From contig OZ005651.1 in NCBI GenBank assembly GCA_963930645.1, positions 126,514,231 to 126,578,230 of the forward strand: a DNA stretch of 64,000 nt, written 5' to 3'. The notes beneath the pieces were generated by a model. The model did not search any database. It was not told where the DNA came from and saw nothing but the letters and a program-made list of their open reading frames with translations. The position numbers and the translations under genes were made by a program. Shown piece after piece: positions 10,198 to 22,840 of this stretch. The DNA comes from Salticus scenicus (Eukaryota > Arthropoda > Arachnida > Araneae > Salticidae). Every line of letters begins with the position of its first letter. Positions within the stretch are counted from its first letter, which is position 1.

Positions 10198-11582
10198 ACT
10201 CTCTTAAAATCTTTTTAAATTATTACTTGAATATTGGTAAGACAGAAAGTTCCTTTTCCAAGCTTGAATTTCACTTCTAATATGTACATTAAAAACTATA
10301 AATTCTTATTAAATTCTTCTTTCCTCTACTGACACATTTATAAGAAATACGAAAAAGAGAGAATTCATATGACATACTTATAGGAAATATGAAAAAAAAA
10401 AAATCAGTAATTTTAATGTTTGAAAAAAATAATCATTAGATATGGGAACTTGGAAAAATGGTAATTTTATTTTCAACTCTGAAGTACAGATACTGGAGCA
10501 TTAGCGATTGCTGTAACTTTAGATTATACGATCATCTATCTTTTAATGCTCTGTAGCAAGCTTTTATTTATTAAGCTTCTTACGTCTTTTTAACGATTTA
10601 AATTGCATTTAGTCTTTGGGAAAACAACACGTGAACATATCATATTTTTCGTTAAAATCTAAAACGGAAAATTTAGCTTTTTTTTTTTTTTTTAATCGAA
10701 CTGTTTAAATATAAAAACTAAATAAATAATTGTATAATAATAATTAAAAGTATTTTATTCAACAATTACTAGACTTTACTTGCACTTTAAGAGAAAAACT
10801 TGGAACATTTTTTACTCTAACTTTCTTTATAGAATAAGTTAAAGAAAGCGGAAATATTATGACTTATACTTGTCTAAAGTCAATTGCCATAATAAAAAGG
10901 AAAAGATGAAATATTGTATTTTCAAAATATATTAATCCTTAAAAGGTATTTTACGAAATTATTCTTCCTTAAAATATTATGTTTCTCAAGAAAAATTTCT
11001 AAATGTCTAAATTCATATTTCCGGGATCATTAACTTACGAAAAATAGATTTATGCTCAAAAGCTTCCCGAAATATCTCAGATTTTAAAATCGATAGTGTC
11101 TCGAAACAAGTTTAAAAGTGTAAGAAAGAGAAATAAATTTTTTGCCATGTTTATTTGCCCCTGGGGTGTAAGTTATACTTGAATTACGGAAAGAAAATTC
11201 TTCAGACTTATGCATTTCTCATTTGAACTTAAAAGATCCATTCAAACAGAATTTATGAACGGAAATTACATTTAAACGCGATCAAGCTTTTCCCTTTAAG
11301 ATAGAACTAAATTACAGTAAGGAAATCGGTTCGAGAAAAAAAGTATAAGTTTTTTTTTTTATTATTATTATTTCATTTTTTTTCTGTAGTTTGATTAATA
11401 TAAAGATCACGAATAAAGTAAAAATACTTGTAACAATTTACTAGAGAATCTTTTTTTCATTTGAAAGGTGTGTGCTAAAGCCATACTTTAAAATTAATGT
11501 AATTTCCCCGTGTGCTGCTAATTGTATGTTTTATTTGATAACAATAAGCATTTTTAAAAGTGAAGCAGATATTATTATTGTT

Positions 11583-11613
<31 letters not shown>

Positions 11614-12240
11614 GTGTTTTTTAGTTAAATGATATATATATTTAATGTTAAAATTACTCCACAACATACTTTTGAATGTTTTCAAACATTTCATGCGCTC
11701 AATAAAGCAAAAATTTGTAACTTTTCACTTTCTGGTTTTCTTATAATTATTTTATTTATCAATTTTTTGCATTTATACGCAAACTATGACTGTGCATAAG
11801 TACAATATGTTTGCATATCTTAAAAATAATGGAAAACATTACAAAATTCGCTTAAGGCAATTAATAAAACGCCATATATAACTTAACAAATTATTATTAT
11901 TATTTTAGCGTGAAAAATATTATAAGAAAGAACATCTTTGATAAAAGTTTTATAATTTCCAATTAAATATAAATAAAGTAATCAATGGCACATAAATTCG
12001 TAACGTTTAAATTTTAATTTTGTTTATGCTTTTTTTTTTTTTTTTAATGCAAACTGCAACAAGATAATTGCAATACATTTTCACTATTAAAAAAAAATAA
12101 TGAGAAATTTTACCAAATTGACTTAAACTAGTTTATACGTCATATTTAACTCAACAAATTTCTAAAATTTTTAATATAAATATTTTTATAGGGAAAAATA
12201 TCATTTATGGCATATCATCATGTCTTACAAGGTAAAGGCA
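10198..12240. other. 2-kb AT-rich stretch without a recognisable gene
   Basis: Only low-complexity features are visible: T runs near 10678 and 11350, ATT repeats and TA repeats near 11567-11640. A short near-duplication (acttataggaaatatgaaaa against atttataagaaatacgaaaa) is at about 10330-10390. No protein-family likeness was seen in any frame. Confidence 0.6.
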
Positions 12241-12483
12241 CCAGTAGTGGACACATTAAGGACATTTTCCAACTATTTTTGTGTAACTTTCTTAATTTTA
12301 TAGACTCAAAAGATAATTAATGTTTCACAACTTTATTAACTCTTTTTTATATGAGTGTATTAAGAAAACTGCTGATTGTCCCATTTTTATATGAAAAAAT
12401 TTAAAGAGTTCAGAGAACTTAAAATGAGCCAGTAGTGGACACACTAAAACCCTACTGGGTTTTAGTTTGTTCCAATAGTGGAC
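12241..12483 (+). repeat. Three direct copies of the word ccagtagtggacac
   Basis: Copies lie at 12241, 12429 and 12472 (the last is ccaatagtggac). The middle copy is followed by a small hairpin, ctaaaaccc-tact-gggttttag, at about 12444-12466. The layout of several copies of one short word parallels the blocks at 262-507, 2139-2224 and 6751-6829. Function is unknown; subterminal transposase sites in a MITE are one explanation. Confidence 0.45.
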
Positions 12484-12509
12484 ATCCTTGACTGAAATCG
12501 ATTGAGTAC

Positions 12510-12935
12510 GTTTTATGTCACACTAGAGCTGTATTAGGGACAACTGGCGACAGTCTGGGGGTATACGCCTAAGGGTGACTTGAGGACATGCCATCACAAT
12601 TTTGATCCTCCATTTAAAGGATATTACACACTTTTGAATTTTTGCTTTAAAATAAAGTGACCAAAAGCCACATTTCTTGAGAACTGTCCTCACTTTTAGC
12701 AGTTTGTCACCAAATACATAAATCCCCATTGAGAACGACATTTCAGGTGGAGGCGTGGGTGAGTTTTACGGTGCAGTGGTGCTATGCTATGGGCAAATAG
12801 CGACGGTCTGGGATCACACCTGAGGATGGTCCAGAAATATGCTTTCGTAGTTTTGGTTGTTTGTTTGGTTTGACGTCACACTAGTACTACACTGTGGGTA
12901 ATTAAATCACAGTTTTGAACCACCACGAAACGGGA
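12510..12935 (+). repeat. Dispersed repeat with two ~85-bp units
   Basis: A unit with gtcacactagagctgtatta and ggcgacagtctggg starts near 12517. A diverged unit (gcgacggtctggg...tgaggatgg) starts near 12770, and the opening phrase gtcacactagtactacac returns near 12873. Spacing is about 250 bp. An antisense open frame of 72 codons crosses it and has no family likeness. It resembles repeats I associate with spider genomes, but I could not check. Confidence 0.4.
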
Positions 12936-13320
12936 TGCTTCCCCTGTTTCAGTGACGCTCGGAGGTATAATTTTGGATGGGAAACGTTAAAGTGCACATA
13001 ATACATTTCGGTTAATTCATTCCTTTTTTTTTTTTTTAGCATCGTCACTTCTTTTCATGACCTGACATTATTTACGACTTTTTCTTATATCATTTCTATG
13101 AGGTAAATCTTTTAGATTTAAGAAAAGAAAACGCAATTCTGACCACTAAAATAAATTAAGTTTCATATTTTGTATTTATATTTATAATGTCAGATTTTGT
13201 AAGCGAAATATATTTGATGAAACGTCAGTAAGAAAATTTAGCCTCAAAACGGCTGGAGTTGAGATTGAGTGTATTTAATGCATTGAATAGTGATAGAAGT
13301 AGAGTACAGATTCCATATTC
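12936..13320. other. AT-rich DNA, no gene seen
   Basis: Nothing identifiable, apart from a T run near 13026. Confidence 0.5.
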
Positions 13321-13329
13321 TGACTATGG

Positions 13330-13570
13330 AGAAAAATTCCGCGAACATCACTGCGGTTTTTGCGCCTTATTTTGGTGATAATCGTTTTCTTGGCAACTGG
13401 TTCTTGGACTTTTGCATGTTTAAATACAGGCGGCTAGACATAGCACGATAGCACCTGCACTATTTTGTTCTGATTGGCTTTCGAGACATGACGCGAATTT
13501 CGTTACTCCGCCCTTACTCCGTGCCGGTCGCGCGGCTTCGAAGAATTCGCTTTGTAGTTGGAATCAAAAC
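13330..13570. promoter_or_regulatory. CpG-rich patch, possible promoter
   Basis: Against an AT-rich background, 13335-13555 is rich in CG dinucleotides (tactccgcccttactccg, gccggtcgcgcggcttcg). It contains an inverted CCAAT box (tgattggct near 13471) and a ccgccc GC-box-like motif near 13508. No adjoining coding exon could be recognised on either strand. It may equally be the GC-rich end of a repeat. Confidence 0.25.
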
Positions 13571-14639
13571 AAAACAAAAATGAAGAAATACATCTGTTAT
13601 TTTTTTCCTTACATTAAAATTCATATGCTTTAATAATTAAAAATTATACTGAACTGAAACAGTTCCACAATTTTTCTGTTAATTTTTAATAATTTGCTTG
13701 CTAGTTTACTCATAAATTTCGTAAAATATTTATTCTAATGAAAAAGGACATTATTTTAAATGCTTACATACAAAACTTTGATCATAAAAAGTTTTGCTAA
13801 AAAAATATTTTTTGGTATTTTTAGGTAGAATATAACCAAATATTTTTTCAAGGTAAAATATGTATTTAAAAGTTTAAAGTTTGAGTATTTTTCTTTTATA
13901 AAAATAATACTTTTTAACTTTAAAGTGTATAAGAATTTTGTTTATAGTGCATACTATTTATAACTATAAGTTCAACATTAAATATGAATAAATGCATCAG
14001 TTAAATAAGAAAAGAAAATTGTTTTCTTTGTGATAAGAAATAAGTATCAATTAAAAATGAACGTTCAATCCACAATCATTAAATATCATTTAATATAAAT
14101 AAAGTTATTCATTTTTATATAAAAATTGGCATGCATATTTGAGAATTATTTTAGTTATTTAAAATATTGGTTCCATGCGAATGAAAAAGTTTGTTTTTAA
14201 ATAAATAAATATTTTAAGGTAGATTAATATTCATGAAATAACACAGAAGTACTAAAAGGAATAAATTAAAATTTAAACATAAATATCCTATTTATCGCTA
14301 AAATAAAGTTAGTGTGGTATCTTATAAGGGAAGAATGTAGAAAACGGGTTTTTTTTTTTTTTTACGATTTTCAAAATGTTCTCTGAATGAATCCTGGTAT
14401 TAATTTGAATCGTTTTATCTGTGTTCGACATACTGATAAATCTTTAATTAAAGTTGAAATTCAGTATTATTTGTAATAGTATATAAAAGAATCCAAATAT
14501 TTAAAATATTTAATAGCTTTTTTTTTTTTTTTAATTAAAAATATTATCTTGTTAAATAAAGTTTAAACACGAAATGATGTAATAATTGGTGATTACACTG
14601 CTCGGCATGAAAATTGCCCCAACACAATTTTTGCAATTT
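13571..14639. other. AT-rich DNA, no gene seen
   Basis: Strongly AT-biased, with T runs near 14350 and 14517. No coding frame or repeat that I can support. Confidence 0.55.
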
Positions 14640-15172
14640 CTTATGTAAAATGACCTCTTGAATCCGCATATGACGGCTGTTTTGCCCTATCATCCACCCT
14701 ATGACTCACCGTGGGGACACCCCTTATTTTTACCACTTATAGCTATATGGTAATTTTATGGCTATAAATTTAATTTATAGTAAAGAAAAGAAATAGTTTA
14801 ACTGTTAAATAACTTCTGAGAGCCTAAAAAGGTGAAGAATTCTATAACACGAACATTTGCAGCAAGAGGAAAAATAAAGGGGGGGGGGGATTTGCCACTG
14901 AAATTTTAAGTTACATTTATTATGTACTATTAATCAATTATTATTATCACTTATTATACATTATATATATTTTTTATTTTTTAGGAGTTAAAATAATTAT
15001 TTTCCATTCTCCAAATCAAATTCATAGTCATAAAATTACTGAAGCGTGATAAAAATTGGGGAAGGTCATCACGTCCGGAGAAAACGGTGAGTGATGGGGC
15101 AAAATGGGGGTCATATTCGGATTTAGGAGGTCATTTTTCATAAGAATCAATCTCAATGGTAACAGGGCTCGA
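14640..15172. mobile_element. Foldback MITE F, intact copy
   Basis: The arms at about 14640-14800 and 14985-15155 are inverted copies. aaaatgacctcttgaatccg at the left matches the complement of a phrase near 15120-15140, and both arms then carry a ttttgcccyatcayycacc phrase. The loop contains a run of G and atttgccactgaaattt. The right flank ends in cagggctcga. Half of the same element occurs at 57034-57352 on the opposite strand. Confidence 0.7.
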
Positions 15173-15895
15173 AAAAAATTATTATTTGCATCGTAGTGTT
15201 ATTCATTAATTTCACGCACTTTTAGAATTTAATTATTTGATTTACAGTTCTTGTATATTATCTGATTAAAAAAATTAACATAACTTTTAACAAAGAATTT
15301 TATTAGCAAATTAACAATAGAAATGCATCCTTTACTTAATTTGAAATTTAAACTTTTCATTTTCTATGTGAATAAGTTTTCAACGCATTGAATTTTATTA
15401 GCAATTTTTAGAAGACAATTTCTAAGCTGTAAATGCTTTACAGTAATATAATTTAATGCTTTATACTAATTTAATATAATTTTTAACAACGAATTGTTTT
15501 ACCAGTTTTAACAATCTAAATCACCCTTAACTTAATCTGAAATTTAAACTTTTTATTTTCCATGTCAATAAGTTTTCAACATTGTGAATTTTATTATAAA
15601 GTATTTAATGAAGTAAATGCTTTTAACTAACAGATAAAACTTTATAATCTATGTCCTACTGTGTGGTGACTTTACTGTTTATTTAAAAATTAAATAAACG
15701 CTCTCACAAAATAACTATTGTAACATGAAACTTACGCCTTATTAAATAAAATAGAGGGGATTTGGGCTAGTTGTAACAGTTAAAAAAAAATATATTTTTT
15801 TAAATGTATTCAGCACATTTCCTTTATTACAACTGTTCAATTGTGTAGTAAAACTATTTATCCATCATATACATCAAGGAAACATTTGTCAATTT
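15173..15895. other. AT-rich DNA with a weak internal duplication
   Basis: A phrase like acaaagaattttattagcaaattaacaat at about 15289 recurs in changed form at about 15487, and aaacttttcattttctatgt near 15350 recurs near 15547. This suggests an old ~198-bp tandem duplication. No gene. Confidence 0.45.
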
Positions 15896-15951
15896 TAACA
15901 TGTACAAAACTTTGAAAAAACATCATGAAAGGCAATAAACTCACAACAATT

Positions 15952-15987
15952 GTTTGAGGTCGAAAAAACATACGACCCTTCATCAGG
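15952..15987 (-). ncRNA. Hammerhead-like core, decayed (PLE end)
   Basis: On the minus strand: CTGATGA, then AGGGTCG, a loop, CGACC, and TCAAAC where the functional core needs GAAAC. It is the inverted twin of the better-preserved copy at 17458-17492. Confidence 0.4.
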
Positions 15988-16255
15988 CGAACAAAGTAGT
16001 CACAAGGGCTGCAATCAAAGCGGCAACGCACAAAACCGTTTTATCTGAAGGGCAAAAATATATAAACTCCAGTGTAAACTTAAATACTGACGTGATCAGA
16101 ATTATGAAATGTAAGAAAAAATAAATAAATAAATAAGATTAAACAAGATAACACAAGCTTAAAATTCTTAAAAATATCAAAATTAAACGAAAATCGAAGT
16201 TATGTGAGTAATGTCCAAGTATCAAGAACGAAAGTGTCATCAACATACCTAAACC

Positions 16256-17276
16256 AGTGAGGAAATTTATACACACCGAACTCACCGACATTTATATACA
16301 CGAAACCAGTGAGGAAATTTATATACAACGAACTCTTTGGTTTAAGTATGTTGGTGACACTTTCGTTCTTGTTCCCTCTGATGTCGATTTTTCCAGTTTA
16401 TTTTCTTTGTTCAGTTCGATTGACCCATGCATTCAATTCAATTTTGAGACTGAAAAGGATTGCTCTTTGCCTTTCCTTGATGTTTTTGTGTCTAAAGATG
16501 AGGATCGGTTCTCAACCACTGTCTTTAGAAAATCATTCTATGTCTCTCTTCCGCCGCATGCTTTCTTTAACCACGTCCCTCAACAGAAAATGCCTACTTT
16601 CTATACTTATGTTTTTCGTGCCTTACACATTTGTTCTGATCCGTCTAGTGTTTCGAAAAAAATTAATTATTTAAAATCACTTGCTCTCTCTAGATTCTAT
16701 AATCCATCTATTATCGATAAAGCTCTATATAAATTCAAGATTCCTAAACTTTCTGCTCCCAAACTGAACGATCACCGTCTCATCCCAGTTGTTTTAACTG
16801 TTTATTCGTCACTTTCTATTAAATTTCTAAAATTCATTCACCGTTTGGTTTTAAAGTCATTTACAAATCCGTGAACAAAATTAAGTTACCTTCTCTTAAA
16901 GATCCCATTTCTACTGTAAACCGACCTGGCATTTATTAAATCCCGTGTTCGTCGTGCAATTTAGGTTATATTGGCCAAACTAAGAGGCGTTTGAAATATG
17001 GAATAAGTGAGCATCACCGCAGTGTTCGGAATGAAGAGATTTTCAAATCTTCTATTGCTTCTCGCTGCTGAGTTCATGGTCATGGTTTTGATTTTTCTAA
17101 AACTAGCATAATTTCCTCTCCTGTCTTTCCTTCTCATTTGGATATTCATGAAGCTTTTTACATATTTAAAAATTCGAAAAAACTTGTTAATGATATTTCT
17201 TCCACCCCGTTCTTGTCTGATGCCGGAAATTACTCACATAACTTCGATTTTCATTTAATTTTGATATTTTTAAGAT
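16256..17276 (+). pseudogene. PLE reverse transcriptase end plus GIY-YIG endonuclease, broken
   Basis: An open segment at 16257-16874 has the RT palm motif as FKYVGDTFVLVPSD. The family has YVDD, so the second catalytic Asp is replaced by Gly. It continues with KDCSLPFLDVFV and the thumb-side region. Around 16820 the frame shifts, and sequence from about 16868 reads SVNKIKLPSLKDPIS and then GIY followed by a stop at 16937. It goes on through CSSCNLGYIGQTKRRLKYG and EHHRSVRN, meets another stop (TGA) near 17068, and continues HGHGFDFSKTSII...LDIHEAFYIFKN to a stop near 17276. The GIY and YIG motifs of the endonuclease are recognisable. One frameshift, two stops and the active-site change make it inactive. 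Confidence 0.85.
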
Positions 17277-17457
17277 ATTAAGATATTATTATAGTTTTTA
17301 ATCTTATTTATTTATTTCTTTTTTCTTTCATTTCATAATTCTGATCACACCAGTATTTATGTTTACATTGGTCTTTATACATTTTTCCTCTTCACTAAAA
17401 AAAGGTTTTGTGCGTTGCCGTTTTGATTGCAACACTCGTGGCTAATACTTTATTCAC

Positions 17458-17492
17458 CTGACGAAGGGTCGTGTGTTTTATTGACCCGAAAC
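17458..17492 (+). ncRNA. Hammerhead-ribozyme-like core in PLE 3' region
   Basis: CTGACGA is followed by a GGGTC / GACCC stem (stem II with a 12-nt loop) and GAAAC. This is the conserved core of hammerhead ribozymes, which are known in PLE terminal repeats. I could not define a convincing stem I/III and cleavage site, so activity is unproven. Confidence 0.5.
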
Positions 17493-17560
17493 AATTGTTG
17501 CGAGTTTATTGCCTTTTGTGATGTTTTTTTAAAGTTTTGTACTTGTTACTTTAAATCTTC

Positions 17561-19672
17561 AGTTCTGTGGGGCTTTCTTATTATATTTGTCAATTTTGTT
17601 GATTTTAGTACTATAATAACTTTTTCATTAAAATAAATCGCCAGTTGCAATTCGCCGCGTATCTAGAGCAAATTGTAACAAGTGTGAGGGAAACACTAGC
17701 AATAAATACAACAATATTTAAAAACTTTATTTTAATTGTGAATCATTTATTAACTAAATTGAAAAAAAAAAAAACATTTAGTATGTATTGTTAGTTTATA
17801 CATATAGTGTATTATAGCAATGAAAGATATCAAATGGATGATAGTAAAAGAAAAAGAAAATTTTGGCATTCTACTGTCTTAAGAATGACTTAGAGACGTC
17901 GCTTCTAAGAAATTCTAAATGACAGTCTTGGATTGCTTTCCATAACTTTACTAAATCGCTCGGACTCGGATCTAGCCATTTTATTTTTGCCCCAAATAGA
18001 TGGTATATTTTGAACGCCCATAGTTACATAATTCTGATAAGCTAGATTTCTTACTTCTACTGGAATTAATACAATGTAAATAATTTTGCATTTTCGCAAG
18101 CTATATTCTGATCTTCCGTTGTCGCTGATAGAATAGTCTAAATTTCGGCTTCTCTTATAGAAAAAAAAAAAAAAAAAAAAATGAAAATGAAAAAGAAAAA
18201 GAAAGAAAGAGAGAAAAGAAAATATAAACTGTTTCTTACTCAAATATTTATTTTCATTTAATCAATGGTAATATAGTCATTGATTTTAAATAAATATTAA
18301 TAAATGTCTCTATCATTTTCCTCTTTTTCATAAGAACTGAAATTGAGTTTATTCCAACAATGAAAACTGTTGCATGCTAACGATATTTTCTTGGGATTTT
18401 TATGTAAGTAACTCAATATATTTGGCTAAAAAATTGCGAAAATGGAATTTATTTAAAGCTTGCGCACGCAAGCTTCCCCAAAGCAAAAAGTGATTGGTAA
18501 AAATGTTCATATTTCTTTAGGTATTTAACTTTATTTTTTTTTTATAATTTTTTTTTTTAATGATTGCAGCATTTTGCATCTAATGTAATATGTTATGTTT
18601 TCTGAAAATGTTATTGCATTGGTTTAATACTCAGCATATTATAATAAAAATGTGGTTATTTTCTATTGCAGTTTTTTAAAGAAAGCTTTATATCATTTAT
18701 ATTTAATACAGAACTCTATGAAATAAACCTTTTATTAGATTATTGTCTGAAAATTGCTGAAGCACAATTGTCCGTACGTTTTATCGAATTTGGTTCAATT
18801 AATAAATGTACACTAGGTAAGACACGGGCGTTTGTGTCCCCGGAAATTGCTACCAGAATTTTTTAATAGTGATATTATTGGTAGTTTTCTAGTAAAGTTT
18901 AGCATTAAATATAACCTAAAATATAATTCACGATTACTGGTGGGAAATAAAATAAAAACCCGGAACGCAAGCACCCCTGATAAGATGTTATAAATGTCTA
19001 CAACATTCGTTTCGTTATAGTACTTTTAGTAACATTTCTCATTTTATTATTTAGAACATGTTATCTCATTGAATGATCCACAAAAACATTTATCTTTATG
19101 TACAATAAATGTTTGTGCTTTTTTAAAATCTCAAATGTAAAAAAGTTGCACTGATGAAAATTATCATTCATTGAATGCATCTATATTTAAACACTCAACA
19201 ACATATGATTAATTTGAAAGATTTTTTATTTCATTAAATCTTAATAGAAAAGATGAATGAGGCAAAAATATTTCTTTTTCAAACAACGTCCTTCCTTTGA
19301 TATTGTACGTAACATGCAAATTAGGCATGCTTGTTTAAAAAATATAAAAAAGTAATTTACGAAAAAGAGACATAAAATATATTCCGTTTTATGAAAACTG
19401 CAGATAAAATAATAAAAATAGTACTTTTTATATTTTATATTTTATACTGAAAACACTGTGCGAAATGCTTTTTAGATAGTTTAAAAAATGTACAGCATAA
19501 TTGAATGAATATAGATCATTTTATCAAAAGTTACTTCATTAACAATAACAAAATAAATGAATAAAATTAAGTATATTAGAATTAAGTATATTAGAATTAA
19601 ACTTTTTTTTCTTAATATTCACAAAAATTCAAAGAAAATGTAATAATCAGTGTTAACTGATAAGATTTCTTT

Positions 19673-19707
<35 letters not shown>

Positions 19708-20100
19708 ATATTTTCTTCTACTTATTCATTTTATTTTATTAGCCATAAGAAGTAATGTGAAATATTTTAACTCCATTACTTAAGAAAAATCTGTTTTGTT
19801 AAAATATAATAATAATAATCATATGTAATAGACATAAAAATATCAAAATGCAGATTTGTCCAAAATTCTTTTTCTTGGAATTAGAGAGGCATATATCAGA
19901 TTAAGACATGCTCTTTTTATTCAATGTACACGATAGAAAATTTTAAATTTAGAATTAAATAAAGAAAACACTTAACTCTAACCCCAATTTTTCGAAATGT
20001 GACCAAAATTATAACTTAATTACAAATTAAAGAACTGGTATAGCCTAAATATTTAAATATTAAAGGAGGAGAAAGCAAGACTGAAATACAGGAAAAAATC
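17561..20100. other. 2.5-kb AT-rich stretch without a recognisable gene
   Basis: Long A/T runs (18162-18180, 19675-19703). A perfect palindrome is at 18456-18475 (aagcttgcg-ca-cgcaagctt). Open frames at 17905-18243 (minus) and 18666-18866 (plus) are low-complexity or featureless and show no family motif. Nothing else identified. Confidence 0.55.
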
Positions 20101-20244
20101 CATAGGAAGCGCAACATAATCAGTCAATAAGACAACTGCATGCAACAACCAAACAGAAGGGGACACAACAACAACAACAACAACAACAAATAAATAAAAA
20201 TGAAGGAAACAAATAAAAAATAAATAGAAAATAAATAAATAAAT

Positions 20245-20554
20245 AAATTCTTATTAATGGAGCTAAAAAAGATTTTCCAAGCTGAAGACAGAAAATTGAA
20301 TCAGATTTTTCATTAACAATTTTATCATGATTAAAATAGATAGCTAAATTTTCCAGAAAATCTAACTGAGAAACGCGGTTGACATAAAAAATAATTTTGG
20401 CTCGCTGAAAATTAAAACTATGATCAGATTTCCAACTATGCTTCGGAATGGAAGATTTACAAATTTCTTGCTTAGTGACACATCGAGAATGTTCACGTAA
20501 ATGACATTCAAGATTTCTTTTAGTTTCACCTATGCAAAGCAAATGGCAATACAT
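20245..20554 (-). pseudogene. PLE GIY-YIG endonuclease fragment
   Basis: Reading on the minus strand from 20554: YCHLLCIGETKRNLECHLREH, then SIPKHSWKSDHSFNFQRAKI and SQLDFLENLAIYFN. The IGETKR...LREH...HSW...F...AKII...R.LDFLE.L.I order is the PLE-type GIY-YIG domain, and it aligns well with the copy at 62830-63050. The first GIY motif is lost, because the upstream side runs into an A/T tract (20559-20584). Downstream the frame enters low-complexity ATTT and CAA repeats. It is an isolated 5'-truncated remnant. Confidence 0.7.
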
Positions 20555-20665
20555 ACTTAAAAAAAAAAAAAAAAAAAAAAAAAATCTCTTTAGCAGAAAA
20601 TGAAATTTTTCTTTAAATATTTTAAATCGGAATCCCCAGAGTATTTTACTTAAATAAAATCGCAT

Positions 20666-22574
20666 CTTATTTGTAAAATGATTACCTGTATATTTATTTA
20701 TTTATTTTGCTAAAACTATCCCGCTCATTTATATAAAATATAAAACAATAGAAAATGTGATTAAAATATTGCATCCTGAATTTTAATGATGTTTCTTGTA
20801 AGTAAAGCAAAAATTTCTCTTTCTTTATAAATTTAAAGATTGTAACAATAAATAAATATATTTCGGTCTATGAGAAATCGGTAACCTACTTTATATTTTA
20901 AAAAAGTGATACATTCATAAACTAGTAGTGTGTGGATTAAAAAAAAAAAAAAAAAAAAAGTGTCTCAATATATAAACAAAAGATGACACAGCATTGAACT
21001 TATTTTTTTTTATTTAAATAATTAGCGGATAAGATTTTAAATAGTGTTTGCATAATAAAAAATGCATATGGATGCCATTAATTAAAATATTGCGTATAAA
21101 TGCCTAATAAAAATATATTATACAAAATTTTTATGCACGTACATCTAATGAGAGAGTTACTTTTATTGTTACGACACAGAATTTCAAAATTATACTTTTT
21201 TCAATTTTAGGTCATTATATTTTGTTAGTTACCGCTGCTATCATTTATAATTTTGATTACACTCCAATCATTGGTATTTTACTATGATCAATATCGTCAG
21301 GCGATTTTAAAGAAAATAGGTTTGAGACTGATGAAATGATTCGATAAATTATACTTGCCAAACTTATATTTAACCAAATTTTTATTATTCCTGAAAAATT
21401 ATTAAGATTATTTAATGAAATTTAAAAATGGGACTATATGTGACGTGTTTATTTTCATAATACAAATTTTATATTCTTTAATCACTACTGGGATGTAAAA
21501 TTAAGCTGATTTTATCATTGCGGTTGCACATAATACAATTTTTAATAATATTATCATCATTCAATATCTTGTAACGTAAGATTTAATTGGAAAACAGAAT
21601 CTAATATAGCTGATTTTAAATTTTTACAATAAATAATTAATTACACTACGACTTCCTCTAGGTGAGTATGCCAAAAAATGTCAATTTGTTTTACTTACAA
21701 TTTCTGAAAAACTTCCAGTGAAAACTCGAAGTATGTATATTTTTTTCATGTAGTAAACTTCGTTTTGCATTCAATCCATAGCTTAATATTCAAATTTTAC
21801 TACTATTTATGACAAGGGAATAAATTTAATGCCCTTAAATTCATATCGTTAAGGTATCGCACGTACGAATTTCAGATTAAAAAAAAATCCTGTGCATTAT
21901 AAAATATTGCAGCAAAAGCAAAAACAAAAACAAAGCAAAATCTGTGAAAACAAAGAATTTTATCTTTATACATGGATATTTACTACCATTTTTTAGAAAA
22001 TCTTATTATATATCAAATAGAGCATAATAATATCTCTCGAAGTTTATTAGGCCAGTAACACCCATAGAGGTTATTTCCGGTCAAAACATTTACTTTGGCG
22101 TTAGCTGATAGCGTTCTGCGGTAATCATTTAAAACACGTGTAAGATCTAGTTGAATGTTTCTATATCGGTTTCAGAGAACTCAGGATAAGATATTTTTAT
22201 TTTTCATATGTCTATAAAATAAAATATCAGATCTGCAACGCAAGGCCAGATGCAAAATTTACCATTTTTTTTTTTTTTTTTTTTACTTATTTTTGAAAGG
22301 TAAGTAATAATTTAATGACATGAAAATAATTTTTAGGTATTGCGTATTTAATCCAGAATATTCGTCAGATCGTAAACAATCAAGTCAGAAATAATGTAGA
22401 TTTGGAAAGTTTTATAATTTAGTCCAGTTTCCTTTTACGCACCAGAATTTTTGTAGAATATTTCTCACCAATATGTAACAACGGTTGAATATGAAGAAAA
22501 TAATTCTTCAAAATTACTGGTATGAAGAAGAGGCGGGGCTAACACTGAACCGGAATAAATTGTATAAAGTGGAC
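20666..22574. other. 1.9-kb AT-rich stretch without a recognisable gene
   Basis: A runs near 20940 and T runs near 22264. No motif-bearing frame. Nothing supported. Confidence 0.55.
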
Positions 22575-22840
22575 ACTCTAATAATGTGTTATGCAATCTG
22601 CATATATTTGTGCAAACGCCTATTTGGGACAAAGTCTGATTAATTTTCCAAAATATCTTATGCCACAATTCTGCACAACCATCACTAATGATATAATAAT
22701 TCTATTAATAATACAATTATAACGATTTCGATGCAATATTAAATTTTATGTATACAAGTATTTTCAGTCGATAACGCTACTATAGTGTAACAGATTATAT
22801 TTTCACCATTGATGAAAAGAGCGGCGAAGGAAATTTATTA
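22575..22840 (-). repeat. Dispersed repeat S, copy 2
   Basis: The reverse complement matches 880-1150. Landmarks on the minus strand are gttatcgactgaaaatact near 22780, ttttggaaaattaatcagac near 22650 and gattgcataacacattatt near 22598. A 67-codon frame on the minus strand (22465-22668) overlaps it, but the frame is not kept in copy 1. Confidence 0.6.

Larger units (their letters stand above)
15900..17560 (+). mobile_element. Penelope-like retroelement, head-to-head arrangement
   Basis: A forward PLE body (about 16310-17560) contains the reverse transcriptase end, GIY-YIG endonuclease and 3' region. It is preceded by an inverted, internally deleted copy of the same element (15900-16255). The outer ends match inverted: the complement of 15905-15960 equals 17485-17550 with few changes. 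In the inverted part the RT active-site segment is joined directly to the sequence downstream of the endonuclease. A 52-bp direct duplication (accagtgaggaaattt at 16253 and 16305) marks the junction. Inverted 5' partial copies are a known feature of PLE insertions. Confidence 0.85.

Noticed and set aside
262..12483. Interspaced short repeats as a CRISPR-like array
   Set aside because: Copies are few, unevenly spaced and partly inverted, and the genome is eukaryotic.
16309..16674. Second frame over the PLE reverse transcriptase
   Set aside because: It is an overlapping frame. The RT motifs are in the frame beginning at 16257.
17905..18243. 112-codon minus-strand frame
   Set aside because: The N-terminal half is encoded by A-rich low-complexity DNA, and no family motif appears.
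22465..22668. 67-codon minus-strand frame in repeat S
   Set aside because: The frame is not kept in the other copy of the repeat (880-1150).
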